From contig NZ_BAFE01000011.1 of the NCBI RefSeq assembly GCF_000247995.1, positions 1 through 38,401 of the forward strand: a DNA stretch of 38,401 nucleotides, read 5' to 3'. The DNA comes from Mobilicoccus pelagius NBRC 104925. Lineage in GTDB: Bacteria; Actinomycetota; Actinomycetes; Actinomycetales; Dermatophilaceae. Positions 7,037 to 14,959 of this stretch are shown in pieces. Positions within the stretch are counted from its first letter, which is position 1; each line of letters starts with the position of its first letter. A model generated the notes under the pieces. It worked only from the letters and a program-made list of their open reading frames with translations, was not told the origin of the DNA and searched no databases. A program made the position numbers and the translations under genes.

Positions 7037-7520
7037 GGAGGGCAGCGCCACCGTCACCGCACTCGGCGTCGTCGGGGTGCTCCTCGTCCTCCTGCTCGCG
7101 ACGCTCACGCTCGGCGCCGCGTCGGGGGCGGCCCACCGGGCCCAGTCCGCCGCCGACCTCGCTGCACTCGCCGGGGCCCGCCCGGCGGGAGGTGCAGGAG
7201 CGGCAGGGGCGACGGGAACGGCAGGAGCGGCGGGAACGGTAGGGGCCTCGCGCGCCTCCGGGGGGTGTGCGCAAGCGCGGCGGATCGCCGAGCTCCACGG
7301 CGCCGTCCTCCGCGAATGTCACGTCGACGGGGCGGACCTCGAGGTCGAGGTCGCCGTCACACCCGCCGGGCCCGCCCGACGCTTCGGTGACGCCGTCGCA
7401 CGCGCTCGCGCCGGTCCGGATCGACCGGGGGACGCAGGTGTCGCGCCGGGGATCCCCGAGGGGGCCAGAGCCCCGGCGGAGGGGCTTACGGGCGGTGGTG
7501 ACGCCCGAAGCGGGCCGTGA
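7014..7520 (+). CDS. Rv3654c-like TadE-type pilus protein
   Basis: 168 residues. An N-terminal GSATVTALGVVGVLLVLLLATLT segment and AAHRAQSAADLAALAGA match the 'Rv3654c family TadE-like' proteins, the last gene of actinobacterial Tad loci. The middle carries a Gly/Ala/Thr run encoded by GGCAGGAGCGG-type DNA repeats (about 7190-7250), followed by CAQARRIAELHGAVLRECHVDGADLEVEVAV, the conserved paired-Cys region. Start: ATG 7014 inside the preceding gene. The 3' end overlaps the convergent ParA-like gene by 35 bp; the Pro/Gly-rich tail may be an extension past an older stop. Confidence 0.75.
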   Translation: MRSDRRGEEGSATVTALGVVGVLLVLLLATLTLGAASGAAHRAQSAADLAALAGARPAGGAGAAGATGTAGAAGTVGASRASGGCAQARRIAELHGAVLRECHVDGADLEVEVAVTPAGPARRFGDAVARARAGPDRPGDAGVAPGIPEGARAPAEGLTGGGDARSGP

Positions 7521-8739
7521 TCGCCGACGCGATGTCGAGGTACGCCTCCTGGGTGGCGGGCTTGAGCTGGTCCCACTCGAGGAGGGCGCCGTCGGCGACG
7601 TGCGGGTCGGCCGGCACGACGATGAGGTCGCCCGCCTTCCACAGGTGCTGGGTGACGGCATCCTTGTCGACGGACTTGCTCACGATGTCCTTCGCCGTGA
7701 GCACGACGATGGAGGTGCGGGCGAGGTCCTCGAAGCCGTTGTCCTCGAGCCACTCGATGGACTCCGCCGCCCGCTTCGCGCCGGTGATCGACCACGCGGC
7801 GGGGATGACGACGGTGTCGGCGAACCGCAGGATGCCCGCCATGAGCGGGTGGGTGACGCCCGTACCGCAGTCGATCTGCACGAACGAGTAGTAGCGCTGC
7901 ACCACCCGCATGACGTTCTCGAAGTCCGTCGAGCTGAGCGAGTTGCCGAGGGTCGGGTTGGGCTCGCCCGGCAGGAGGGTGAGGCGTCCGCTCGTCGCGG
8001 TGTACCGCGACAACTCGTCGAGGCTCGTCACCATGTCGACCTCACGGGCGAGGCAGGAGATCCCCGAGAGCTTCTCGCCGACGAGCCGCTCGGCGAGGTC
8101 GCCGGCGTCGGGGTTGGCGTCGATGGCGAACACCGGGTCGGGACGCAGGTCGGAGAGGGCGATCGAGGTCGCCGCCGTCGTCGAGGTCTTGCTGATGCCA
8201 CCCTTGAGGCAGAAGAACGCGGTGACGTGACGCCCCCGCAGCTGGGTCGCGATGCGGGCCTCGCGGTCCCGCTCGTGCTGTTCCTTGACGGAGAGGCCGG
8301 GGTTCCACCGGCCGCCCGTCCACGTGTAGGCCGCCGCACGCCAGCCCGTACGAGGGCGACGCTCCCGCGGCTTGACCATCGAGGCCGTCCAGTCGCTGCG
8401 TCCGACCTGCGTCCGCTCGCGTGCGGTCGTCCCACCCGTCGCCGCGCCCCGCGCCGCGTCCGTGATCGTCTCCGTGGCGGCCTGCGTCGCGGTGCCGGTG
8501 CCGGAGCTGCCGCCGATGACGTCGGTGCCCGTGCGGTGCGCCGGGTCCGCGCCGGTCGTGGCACCGCGGGGCTTCGAAGCGGTGTCGCCGACTCGTGTCG
8601 TCCCACCGGTGGCCACGGAGGAACCGCCGGTACGGGCGCTCCCGAGGGGGGAGGTGCCGTGGCGCGTCGCGTTCGGCGCCCCCTCGGTGGAGAGGTCGGT
8701 TGCGGGGCGCGGGGCGTCGGGAGGGTAGGCGGCGGCCAC
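7486..8739 (-). CDS. ParA/MinD-like ATPase with disordered N-terminus
   Basis: 417 residues. The first 150 or so are Thr/Ala/Gly/Pro-rich and probably unstructured. RTGWRAAAYTWTGGRWNPGLS and a SIMIBI-type ATPase domain follow. The P-loop is KGGISKTST (179-187), with Ser183 in place of the usual Gly of KGGxGK(S/T). Asp-rich switch motifs FAIDANPDAGDL and VQIDCGTGVTHPL are present. The architecture is like the MinD-like ATPases with long variable N-termini seen near type VII secretion and polar-localisation systems in actinobacteria; here it abuts the Tad locus, so pilus or chromosome positioning is possible but unproven. GTG 8739 was chosen because AGGACGG precedes it; upstream Met codons in frame lack support. 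Confidence 0.75.
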   Translation of the reverse strand: MAAAYPPDAPRPATDLSTEGAPNATRHGTSPLGSARTGGSSVATGGTTRVGDTASKPRGATTGADPAHRTGTDVIGGSSGTGTATQAATETITDAARGAATGGTTARERTQVGRSDWTASMVKPRERRPRTGWRAAAYTWTGGRWNPGLSVKEQHERDREARIATQLRGRHVTAFFCLKGGISKTSTTAATSIALSDLRPDPVFAIDANPDAGDLAERLVGEKLSGISCLAREVDMVTSLDELSRYTATSGRLTLLPGEPNPTLGNSLSSTDFENVMRVVQRYYSFVQIDCGTGVTHPLMAGILRFADTVVIPAAWSITGAKRAAESIEWLEDNGFEDLARTSIVVLTAKDIVSKSVDKDAVTQHLWKAGDLIVVPADPHVADGALLEWDQLKPATQEAYLDIASAITARFGRHHRP

Positions 8740-8776
8740 GGGATTCCGTCCTGGGAAGGGGCTGATGCGTAACTGG

Positions 8777-8805
8777 ACAGTGGTCCACATCGGCCCGAGT
8801 GTCAA
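8777..8805 (-). promoter_or_regulatory. Promoter of the ParA-like gene
   Basis: On the minus strand, TTGACA (8805-8800), a 17-bp spacer and CACTGT (8782-8777) lie about 40 bp upstream of the GTG start. TTGACA is a perfect -35 in an otherwise very GC-rich sequence. Confidence 0.55.
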
Positions 8806-9171
8806 CATCTTCCGGCGTGGGACCCCGTGACGATCGGCCGGATCCGGCGCGGGGCGACGCGAGGCGTGCACGGACGGCGGCTCCCCTGGCGGGGCGAGGG
8901 CCCACGCCGGGCCACCCCGCTGCCTGATCGGCCGTTCGTGGCGGGTGCGTCCGTGCCGTCGAGGTCACCGCCGGTCCGAGGTCGCTCGAGCGGCCCGCGG
9001 CGACGTCCCGGCGGCGGGGGCGAACGTGCCTCGGCGACCCGACGTGGCCGATCCGAGGAGATGATCCGACGCGGGCGACGCGCTCACCTCGGCACCTCGG
9101 ACGTCCGGGCGTCAGCTCGGCCCGCCGCTCGGAGAGGCGGGGAGGCCGGCGAGCCGAGGACGGTATGGGCG
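8806..9171. other. Intergenic region between helicase and ParA-like gene
   Basis: No gene recognised; the open frames are shadows of neighbouring composition. The only structure noted is the hairpin at 9115-9153, just past the helicase stop. Confidence 0.5.
9115..9153 (-). terminator. Possible terminator after the helicase gene
   Basis: Outer arms GCTCG/CGAGC and inner arms CCCGCC (9121-9126) and GGCGGG (9136-9141) form an interrupted hairpin 20-55 bp beyond the minus-strand helicase stop. No T-tract. Confidence 0.35.
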
Positions 9172-11514
9172 TCAGCCGTGCGGGCCGGGATCGGACGGCG
9201 CCGGGGGCGTGGACGTGTCGGCGGTTCCGGCCTCGGCGTCGGCAAGGAGTCCGAGGATGCGGATCGCGCCGGCCTTGTCGAGGGGTTCGTTGCCGTTGCC
9301 GCACTTGGGGGACTGGACGCACGAGGGGCAGCCGGTCGCGCAGGGGCAGACGGCGACGGCGTCGCGGGTGCGGGTGAGCCACTCGTGGGCCCGGACGTAC
9401 CCTTCGACGACGAAGCCTGCCCCGCCCGGGTGGCCGTCGTAGATCATGATCGTCGGCAGCCCCGTATCGGGGTGGCAGGCGGTGGAGACCCCGCCGATGT
9501 CCCACCGGTCGGCGGCGACGAGGAGGGGCAGGAGCCCGATCATCGCGTGTTCGGCGGCGTGGAGCGCGCCGGGCACGTCATCGTCGGCGAGGCCCGCCTC
9601 CTCGAGGAGTGCGGGGGTGAGCGTCCACCACGTCGCGGACGTCGTCATCGCCCGTTCGGGCAGGTCGAGGGGGTGCTGGCCGAGGACCTCCCCGCCGGGC
9701 AGACGCCGGAGGAACGAGGTGACGCGCGACCGCACCGACACGCGTCCCGTCGAGGCGGTGACGTCGCCCTCGTCGCGGTGCCGTCCGACGTCGAGGACGA
9801 CGAACGAACTCACGGAGCGGGGCGTCGTGATCCAGCCGGGGTCGCCGTGGACGACGTGGGCGCACCCGTCCTCGAGGTCGAGCAGGCGGACGACGTACGT
9901 GTGGCCCTGGTGGAGGTGGACTGCCCCGGTGTGGAGGGCGCCGTCGGCGCGAGCGGCGTCGACGGTGCCGATGATCCGCCCGGTGGCGTCCTCGACGATG
10001 CGGATCTGGGCGCCGATGCCGCGGAGGGCGATGTCGTCGTGCGGGCGGCCGTCCCGGGTCCAGAACCATCCGGAGGGGCGGCGGCGGAGGAGCCCGGAGT
10101 CGGTGAGCCGCGCGACGAGGGGAGCGGCCGTGGGGCCGAAGATGCCCTCCGGCGCGGTCTCCTCGGCGCGGAGCGGCAGCTCGTACGCGGCGGCGAGGAG
10201 GTGTGGGGCGAGGATGTGCGGGTTGTCGGGTGCGATGACGCACGCTTCCAGGGGCCGGTCGAAGAGGGCCTCGGGGTGGGCGACGAGGTAGGCGTCGAGG
10301 GGGTCCTCGTCGGCGACGAAGAGGACGAGGCTCGAGCGTCCTGCCCGTCCGGCGCGTCCGGCGCGTTGCCACCACGCGGCGGTCGTGCCCGGCCATCCGG
10401 CGAGGACGACGGCGTCGAGCCCGTCGATGTCGATGCCGAGTTCGAGGGCGCTCGTCGAGGCGACGCCGAGGAGGCGTCCCTCCCGCAGGTCCTTCTCGAG
10501 GAGGCGGCGGTCCTCGGGGAGGTATCCGCCGCGATAGGCGGCGACGGCGCCTTCGCGTCCGCCGGGGCGGAGGGTGAGGGCCCGTCGGGCCGTGTCGGCG
10601 ACGACCTCCGCACCCGCCCGTGACCGCGTGAACGCGACGGTGCGGACGTCGTCGTCGACGAGGTCGGCAAGCCGTTCGGCGGCGTGGGTGAGCGTGGAGC
10701 GGCGGTCCTCGCCCGGCGGCGGGGTGGGGTCGAGGAGCGCGAGGACGCGTTCGGCGGCGGGGGAGGTGTCGTCGGTGACGGCGACGACGTCGGCGCCGAG
10801 GAGCGCCGAGGCGTGTTCGGCGGGGTGGGCGACGGTGGCCGACGCGAACGCGAACGTCGGGTGCGCGCGATGGTGCACGGCGAGGCGTCGCAACCGACGC
10901 AGCGTGGCGGCGACGTGGGTCCCGAACACCCCGCGGTAGGAATGACATTCGTCGACGACGACGTACTGCAGTCCGCGGACGAAGGCGGAGAAGGCGCGAT
11001 GCCCCGGCAGGATCGACCGGTGGAGCATGTCGGGGTTCGTGAGGACGATGTCGGCGTGCCGCCTGATCCAGGCCCGTTCGTCGGTCGGGGTGTCGCCGTC
11101 GTACACGGCGGCGCGCACGCCGGGGAGGCCGAGCGCCTGGACGTGGGCGAGCTGGTCGGCCGCGAGGGCCTTGGTGGGGGCGAGGTAGAGCACGGTGGGC
11201 GGTCGACGCGCCTGCGCCGGGGGCGTCGAGATCGCGCTCAGTGCGGGCAGGAGGTAGGCGAGGCTCTTCCCCGAGGCGGTGCCGGTGGCGAGGACGCAGT
11301 GACGCCCGGCGTGGAGGTGCTCCGCCGCCTCGACCTGGTGGCGGTACGGCGCGGCGACCCCGGCCTCCTCGAACGCCGCACGGACCTCGGGAGCGACCCA
11401 TGCCGGCCACGGGGCCGTCGTCGCGGCGCGGGCCGGCAGTGTGCGCGTCGCGGCGACGCGCGGCGCGTGCGGCGGCATCGCGGCGAGGGTGCGACGAGGG
11501 TCGAAGGAAGGCAT
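9172..11514 (-). CDS. DEAD/DEAH helicase, MrfA/YprA-Hrq1 family
   Basis: 780 residues. Superfamily 2 motifs: Q-type PYRHQVEAAEHL, Walker A ATGTASGKS (76-84), DECH box in VVVDECHSYRGVFGTHVA, SASDA-like FAFASATVAHP, then in RecA2 GVASTSALELGIDIDGLDAVV and QRAGRAGR. The C-terminus has the DUF1998-like four-Cys cluster CPCATGCPSCVQSPKC, which binds metal in MrfA (Bacillus YprA), a mitomycin-repair helicase; mycobacterial Rv3649 is the likely orthologue. Predicted role: ATP-dependent 3'-5' helicase in DNA repair. ATG 11514 is preceded by TACGGT ending 7 nt upstream with no Shine-Dalgarno, indicating leaderless expression. Divergent from the STAS gene. Confidence 0.88.
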   Translation of the reverse strand: MPSFDPRRTLAAMPPHAPRVAATRTLPARAATTAPWPAWVAPEVRAAFEEAGVAAPYRHQVEAAEHLHAGRHCVLATGTASGKSLAYLLPALSAISTPPAQARRPPTVLYLAPTKALAADQLAHVQALGLPGVRAAVYDGDTPTDERAWIRRHADIVLTNPDMLHRSILPGHRAFSAFVRGLQYVVVDECHSYRGVFGTHVAATLRRLRRLAVHHRAHPTFAFASATVAHPAEHASALLGADVVAVTDDTSPAAERVLALLDPTPPPGEDRRSTLTHAAERLADLVDDDVRTVAFTRSRAGAEVVADTARRALTLRPGGREGAVAAYRGGYLPEDRRLLEKDLREGRLLGVASTSALELGIDIDGLDAVVLAGWPGTTAAWWQRAGRAGRAGRSSLVLFVADEDPLDAYLVAHPEALFDRPLEACVIAPDNPHILAPHLLAAAYELPLRAEETAPEGIFGPTAAPLVARLTDSGLLRRRPSGWFWTRDGRPHDDIALRGIGAQIRIVEDATGRIIGTVDAARADGALHTGAVHLHQGHTYVVRLLDLEDGCAHVVHGDPGWITTPRSVSSFVVLDVGRHRDEGDVTASTGRVSVRSRVTSFLRRLPGGEVLGQHPLDLPERAMTTSATWWTLTPALLEEAGLADDDVPGALHAAEHAMIGLLPLLVAADRWDIGGVSTACHPDTGLPTIMIYDGHPGGAGFVVEGYVRAHEWLTRTRDAVAVCPCATGCPSCVQSPKCGNGNEPLDKAGAIRILGLLADAEAGTADTSTPPAPSDPGPHG

Positions 11515-11669
11515 CGGCGCCACCGTACGTCCCGGCTCCGACAGGCCGTGTCGGCGCAGGGCAGGGGGTGCGCGGTGGGGCGTCGGACGTCGTCCGGTCC
11601 TCCCGTCGTCACGCCCCCTGCCGGAGGTCCCCGTGCGGGTGGGGAGTGCGGGCGCGGCGTGTCGCGGTC

Positions 11670-11682
11670 TAGAGTGCGCCTG
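11670..11682 (+). promoter_or_regulatory. -10 element of the STAS gene
   Basis: TAGAGT (11670-11675) lies about 25 bp upstream of ATG 11701, leaving a roughly 19-nt leader that contains GAGGAGG. No convincing -35 hexamer was seen. Confidence 0.45.
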
Positions 11683-11700
11683 GAACGTGAGGAGGCGGTG

Positions 11701-12072
11701 ATGACCGATTTGTCCGTGACCAGCGAGGACCTGGGGCCGTTCACGGTGGTCCAGGCGACCGGGGACATCGACCTCGTGTCCGCGCCCGTGCTGCGGAACA
11801 GCCTGGAGTCCCTGTTCCGTCAAGGCCGTATCCGCCTCGTCCTCGATCTTCGAGGTGTGCCGTTCGTCGACTCGACGGGTCTGGGCATCCTCGTCGGGGC
11901 CCAGCGGGCGGTCGCCCCCCACGGGGGTGAGGTCCGGCTCGTCTGCACCGCCGAGCGTGTCCTCCGTGTGTTCTCCATCACTGGCCTCGACCAGGTGTTC
12001 TCCGTCCACACCACCCCGGCGGAGGCCGCGGCGTCGGCGCCGCCGCCGCCCGGTGGCAGGGGGTCTGCCTGA
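11701..12072 (+). CDS. STAS anti-sigma factor antagonist
   Basis: 123 residues forming a single STAS domain of the SpoIIAA/RsbV type. GDIDLVSAPVLRNSL and VLDLRGVPFVDSTGLGILV are diagnostic; Ser58 in DSTGLG is the expected phosphorylation site of the partner anti-sigma kinase. Unphosphorylated, such proteins bind the anti-sigma factor and free sigma. The C-terminal Ala/Pro tail (about 105-123) is variable. The ATG has GAGGAGG 7 nt upstream. The next gene is a SigB/SigF-type sigma factor, its likely ultimate target, but no anti-sigma kinase gene is in the window. Confidence 0.9.
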   Translation: MTDLSVTSEDLGPFTVVQATGDIDLVSAPVLRNSLESLFRQGRIRLVLDLRGVPFVDSTGLGILVGAQRAVAPHGGEVRLVCTAERVLRVFSITGLDQVFSVHTTPAEAAASAPPPPGGRGSA

Positions 12073-12184
12073 CCGCATGCCTCCCGCTGTGGTGCCAGGA
12101 TGCGGAGAGGTCTCCCTCCGCCCGGGCATGCCCCGTGTGCCGGCGTCCGCACACGCGCGTCGTCCGAGTCGGCATGGACGGGTC

Positions 12185-12214
12185 TTGCTCCCGGTGAGAC
12201 GGGGCGACTACGTT
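12185..12214 (+). promoter_or_regulatory. Promoter of the sigma factor gene
   Basis: TTGCTC (12185-12190), an 18-bp spacer and TACGTT (12209-12214) predict transcription from about 12221, where a GTG codon sits at the usual leaderless distance (6 nt). Confidence 0.45.
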
Positions 12215-12220
12215 GGTCCT

Positions 12221-12292
12221 GTGGTCAAGACCTGGGCCGCGGATCAGGGCGAATGGACGGAGCGTCGCTGGTGGCCGCAGAGAAGAACCTGA
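12221..12292 (+). CDS. Putative leaderless Trp-rich leader peptide
   Basis: A 23-codon frame (GTG to TGA) begins exactly 6 nt after TACGTT and runs out of frame into the first codons of the sigma factor gene. It has four Trp, two adjacent (WW). It may tune sigma factor translation or be a chance frame on a leader transcript. Nothing beyond position supports it. Confidence 0.25.
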   Translation: MVKTWAADQGEWTERRWWPQRRT

Positions 12293-13041
12293 CGCGTGAG
12301 GAACGGACGGAACAGATGTTCCTCCGCGCCTCCGGCATCACCGACATCGCCGAACAGCAGGCGTGCCTCGATGAGATCGTGCTGCTCAACGCCGGCGTCG
12401 CCGAGGCACTGGCCGGTCGCTACGCGCAGCGTGGCGCCGATCTCGACGATCTCGTCCAGGTGGCCTACCTGGGGCTCGTCAAGGCGGTACAGGGATATCG
12501 CATCGGGGAGGGCCCTGGCTTCCTCGCCTACGCGGTGCCCACGATCTCCGGTGAGATCAAGCGATATTTCCGGGATCACGGGTGGATGGTGCGTCCGCCG
12601 AGGCGGCTTCAGGAGTTGCGCAGTGCCGCGGTCACCTCGGCCGCCGATCTCGAGCAGACGTGGGGTCGCCCCCCGACGAAGGCCGAGGTGGCGAAGGATC
12701 TCGGTGTGCCCGTCGCCGAACTGGCCGAGGCGGAGCAGTCTCGCGCGGGTTACAGCGCGCTCTCCCTGGACGCCCCGGTGCGGTCGGACGGCTCCATTCC
12801 GCTGGGTGACCTCCTCGTCGACGAGGGGGACGAGTTCTCTCGGATCGACGACGCGGAGATGCTGCGTCCGGCGCTCGCGACGTTGAGTCCCCGCGATCGG
12901 CAGATCCTCCTCCTCCGTTTCGTGCGGGGGTTGACGCAGGAGCAGATCGGTCGGGAGATCGGCGTGAGCCAGATGCAGGTGTCGCGCCTGTTGTCCCGCA
13001 TCCTCGCCGGGCTGCGGGAGCAGCTCGAGGTCCCCGTCTGA
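12253..13041 (+). CDS. SigB/SigF-type (group 3) RNA polymerase sigma factor
   Basis: 262 residues. Region 2 covers RYAQRGADLDDLVQVAYLGLVKAVQGY...FLAYAVPTISGEIKRYFRDHGW, region 3 RPPRRLQELRSA...GRPPTKAEVAKDLGVP, and region 4.2 LSPRDRQILLLRFVRGLTQEQIGREIGVSQMQVSRLLSRIL. This is the stress/development SigF subfamily, usually controlled by an anti-sigma kinase and a STAS antagonist such as the preceding gene. Start is uncertain: ATG 12253 is used, but GTG 12271 has a better spaced GGACGGAG. A short frame from 12221 overlaps the start. Confidence 0.92.
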   Translation: MDGASLVAAEKNLTREERTEQMFLRASGITDIAEQQACLDEIVLLNAGVAEALAGRYAQRGADLDDLVQVAYLGLVKAVQGYRIGEGPGFLAYAVPTISGEIKRYFRDHGWMVRPPRRLQELRSAAVTSAADLEQTWGRPPTKAEVAKDLGVPVAELAEAEQSRAGYSALSLDAPVRSDGSIPLGDLLVDEGDEFSRIDDAEMLRPALATLSPRDRQILLLRFVRGLTQEQIGREIGVSQMQVSRLLSRILAGLREQLEVPV

Positions 13042-13061
13042 CGCGGTCCGCGTGAGGCGCC

Positions 13062-13091
13062 GTCGCCCCTGCGGGGGCGCGGGAGGGCGAC
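13062..13091 (+). terminator. Terminator-like hairpin after the sigma factor
   Basis: GTCGCCC (13062-13068) pairs with GGGCGAC (13085-13091), and the interior can also form GCCCC/GGGGC. It starts 20 bp past the stop. No T-tract. Confidence 0.4.
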
Positions 13092-13130
13092 CTCGAAGGG
13101 GTATCGGCCTCTCGCTCTAGGGTGTGGCGC

Positions 13131-14813
13131 ATGGCCCGATCCGTACGTACCGCCTCCGATTCCGCCGCGACCGGCCCTCGGGCCCCCGCCGGCGCGGATC
13201 GCCGCGAGGTGTCGCCGCCGGCACCCGTCCTGCCCGCCGATCTCGTCGAGCCGCTGCGCGCGGATCTCGCTGCGGCCGGATTCACGGTCGACGGGGTCGC
13301 CGACCTCCTCGGGCCCGTCGCGTCCGCGGCGACGCGTCGGGACAGGCTCGGCCCTGCGCGGCGGGTCCTCGACCGTGCCGGGGCCACCCCCGCCGCGACG
13401 GTCGTGCGTCTGTTCACCCTCGGCGATGCCCTCGACGCCGCGCGGCTCGACGCGGCCTTCCCCCGCGTCTGCGCCCACGGCCTCGAGCGCATCGGTCTCG
13501 TCCGGCGCACTTGCGGAGGGCCGGATACGCTTCTTCGCGCTGCGTGCGACCTGCGCCCCTATGGCGACGAGGAACACACGTGGTGGGTCGCCTCCGACCT
13601 CGCCGAGGTGACGACGGGGCGGCCACTGCTGCCCGATCATGTCCTCGGCGTCGGCGGCGCCTCCCTCACCCTCGCGGCGTGGACGCCTCGCCCCCGGGTG
13701 GGGCGGGTGCTCGACCTCGGCACGGGGTGCGGGGTCCAAGCCCTCCACGCCGCGACGCATTCGGATGAGCTCGTCGCGACCGACCTCTCGGAGCGGGCGC
13801 TCGCGTTCGCTGCGTTCAACGCCGCCCTCGCGGGGCAGCACTGGGACCTGCGGCAGGGGGATCTCTTCGCACCCGTCGGCGGTGTCTCCGGCGACGACCG
13901 GCCCGGCAGTGCCACGGCGCCGGAGCGGTTCGACCTCGTCGTGAGCAATCCGCCCTTCGTCATCACCCCACGCGACGCCGACCTGCCCGTCTTCGAGTAC
14001 CGCGACGGTGGTCGGGAGGGTGACGCCCTCGTCGAGTCGTTCGTACGGGGCGTGGGGGCCCACCTCGCCCCCGATGGTGTCGCGTGTTTCCTCGCAGACT
14101 GGGAGACGCGTGCCGGGGGAGACTGGCGCGATCGGTGGCGCGAGTGGCTCGACACCCCCGAGTGCGCGGGTCTCGACGCATGGGTGCTCGCCCGGGAGTA
14201 CCAGGACCCCGCCGAGTACGCCGAGCTGTGGGCGCGCGACGGCGGCCATCTCCCCGGCACCCCCGAGTTCGACGTGTTGACGTCGGCGTGGCTCGACGAC
14301 TTCGAGTCGCGCGACGTCGAGGCCGTGTGGTTCGGGATCGTCCTCCTCCACCGGCCCGAGGCGGAGCGGTCGCGCTGGGTCGATCTCGACGAGGTCACCG
14401 GCCCGGTCGACTCCCCGATGGGGCCGTACCTCGCCTCGGGTCTCGCCGCCCGCACCCGGCTGCACACGACGAGCGACGAGCAGCTCTTCGCCACGGCGTG
14501 GGTCGCCGCCCCCGACGTCACCGAGGAGCGGCACGCCCGGCCCGGGGACCCGGATCCAAGCGTCATCCTCCTCCGTCAGGGTGGCGGGTTGCGGCGGGCG
14601 ATCCAGGCCGACACGGCGCTGTCCGCGCTCGTCAGTGTCTGCGACGGGGACCTCACCGGCGACGTCGCGGTGACCGCCATCGCCGCCCTCACGGACGAGG
14701 ACCCGGACGAGCTACGCAGGCGGATCTCGGGTCCGCTCCGCCGCCTCGTCGCGGACGGCCTCCTCGTCCCCGCCGGTGCCGGTGAGGAGGCCGGGGAGGG
14801 CCCGGAGCGGTGA
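13131..14813 (+). CDS. SAM-dependent methyltransferase (HemK/N6-adenine-like), DUF7059-type
   Basis: 560 residues. An N-terminal helical domain (about 1-170) precedes a class I methyltransferase: motif I VLDLGTGCGVQALHA and motif IV NPPF (273-276, in VVSNPPFVITP), as in HemK/PrmC and N6-adenine methylases. A large C-terminal region (about 360-560) is specific to this actinobacterial family, which is typically found next to topA. The substrate is unknown; the NPPF motif points to an amide or exocyclic nitrogen in protein, RNA or DNA. ATG 13131 follows TAGGGT (13118-13123) by 7 nt, without a Shine-Dalgarno, so the message is probably leaderless. Confidence 0.8.
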   Translation: MARSVRTASDSAATGPRAPAGADRREVSPPAPVLPADLVEPLRADLAAAGFTVDGVADLLGPVASAATRRDRLGPARRVLDRAGATPAATVVRLFTLGDALDAARLDAAFPRVCAHGLERIGLVRRTCGGPDTLLRAACDLRPYGDEEHTWWVASDLAEVTTGRPLLPDHVLGVGGASLTLAAWTPRPRVGRVLDLGTGCGVQALHAATHSDELVATDLSERALAFAAFNAALAGQHWDLRQGDLFAPVGGVSGDDRPGSATAPERFDLVVSNPPFVITPRDADLPVFEYRDGGREGDALVESFVRGVGAHLAPDGVACFLADWETRAGGDWRDRWREWLDTPECAGLDAWVLAREYQDPAEYAELWARDGGHLPGTPEFDVLTSAWLDDFESRDVEAVWFGIVLLHRPEAERSRWVDLDEVTGPVDSPMGPYLASGLAARTRLHTTSDEQLFATAWVAAPDVTEERHARPGDPDPSVILLRQGGGLRRAIQADTALSALVSVCDGDLTGDVAVTAIAALTDEDPDELRRRISGPLRRLVADGLLVPAGAGEEAGEGPER

Positions 14814-14959
14814 GACGGTGGCCCCGGCCCCCGGTGGAGATCAGGGTCGGAGGCGGATAGGTGAGCGTGCGCCGTACACGTTACGGTGTGCGAACGTGCG
14901 CATCGGCGCAGGTGGGACAGCAGCGACGAATCCGCTGCGAGGAAGGACGTCGGGCAGTC

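Noticed and set aside
8827-10623. 598-codon plus-strand frame opposite the helicase gene
   Set aside because: Shadow of the helicase codons; the product is Gly/Val/Asp/Glu-rich and has no domain.
12750-14534. 594-codon minus-strand frame opposite the methyltransferase gene
   Set aside because: Antisense shadow without any domain; the plus-strand frame has SAM and NPPF motifs.
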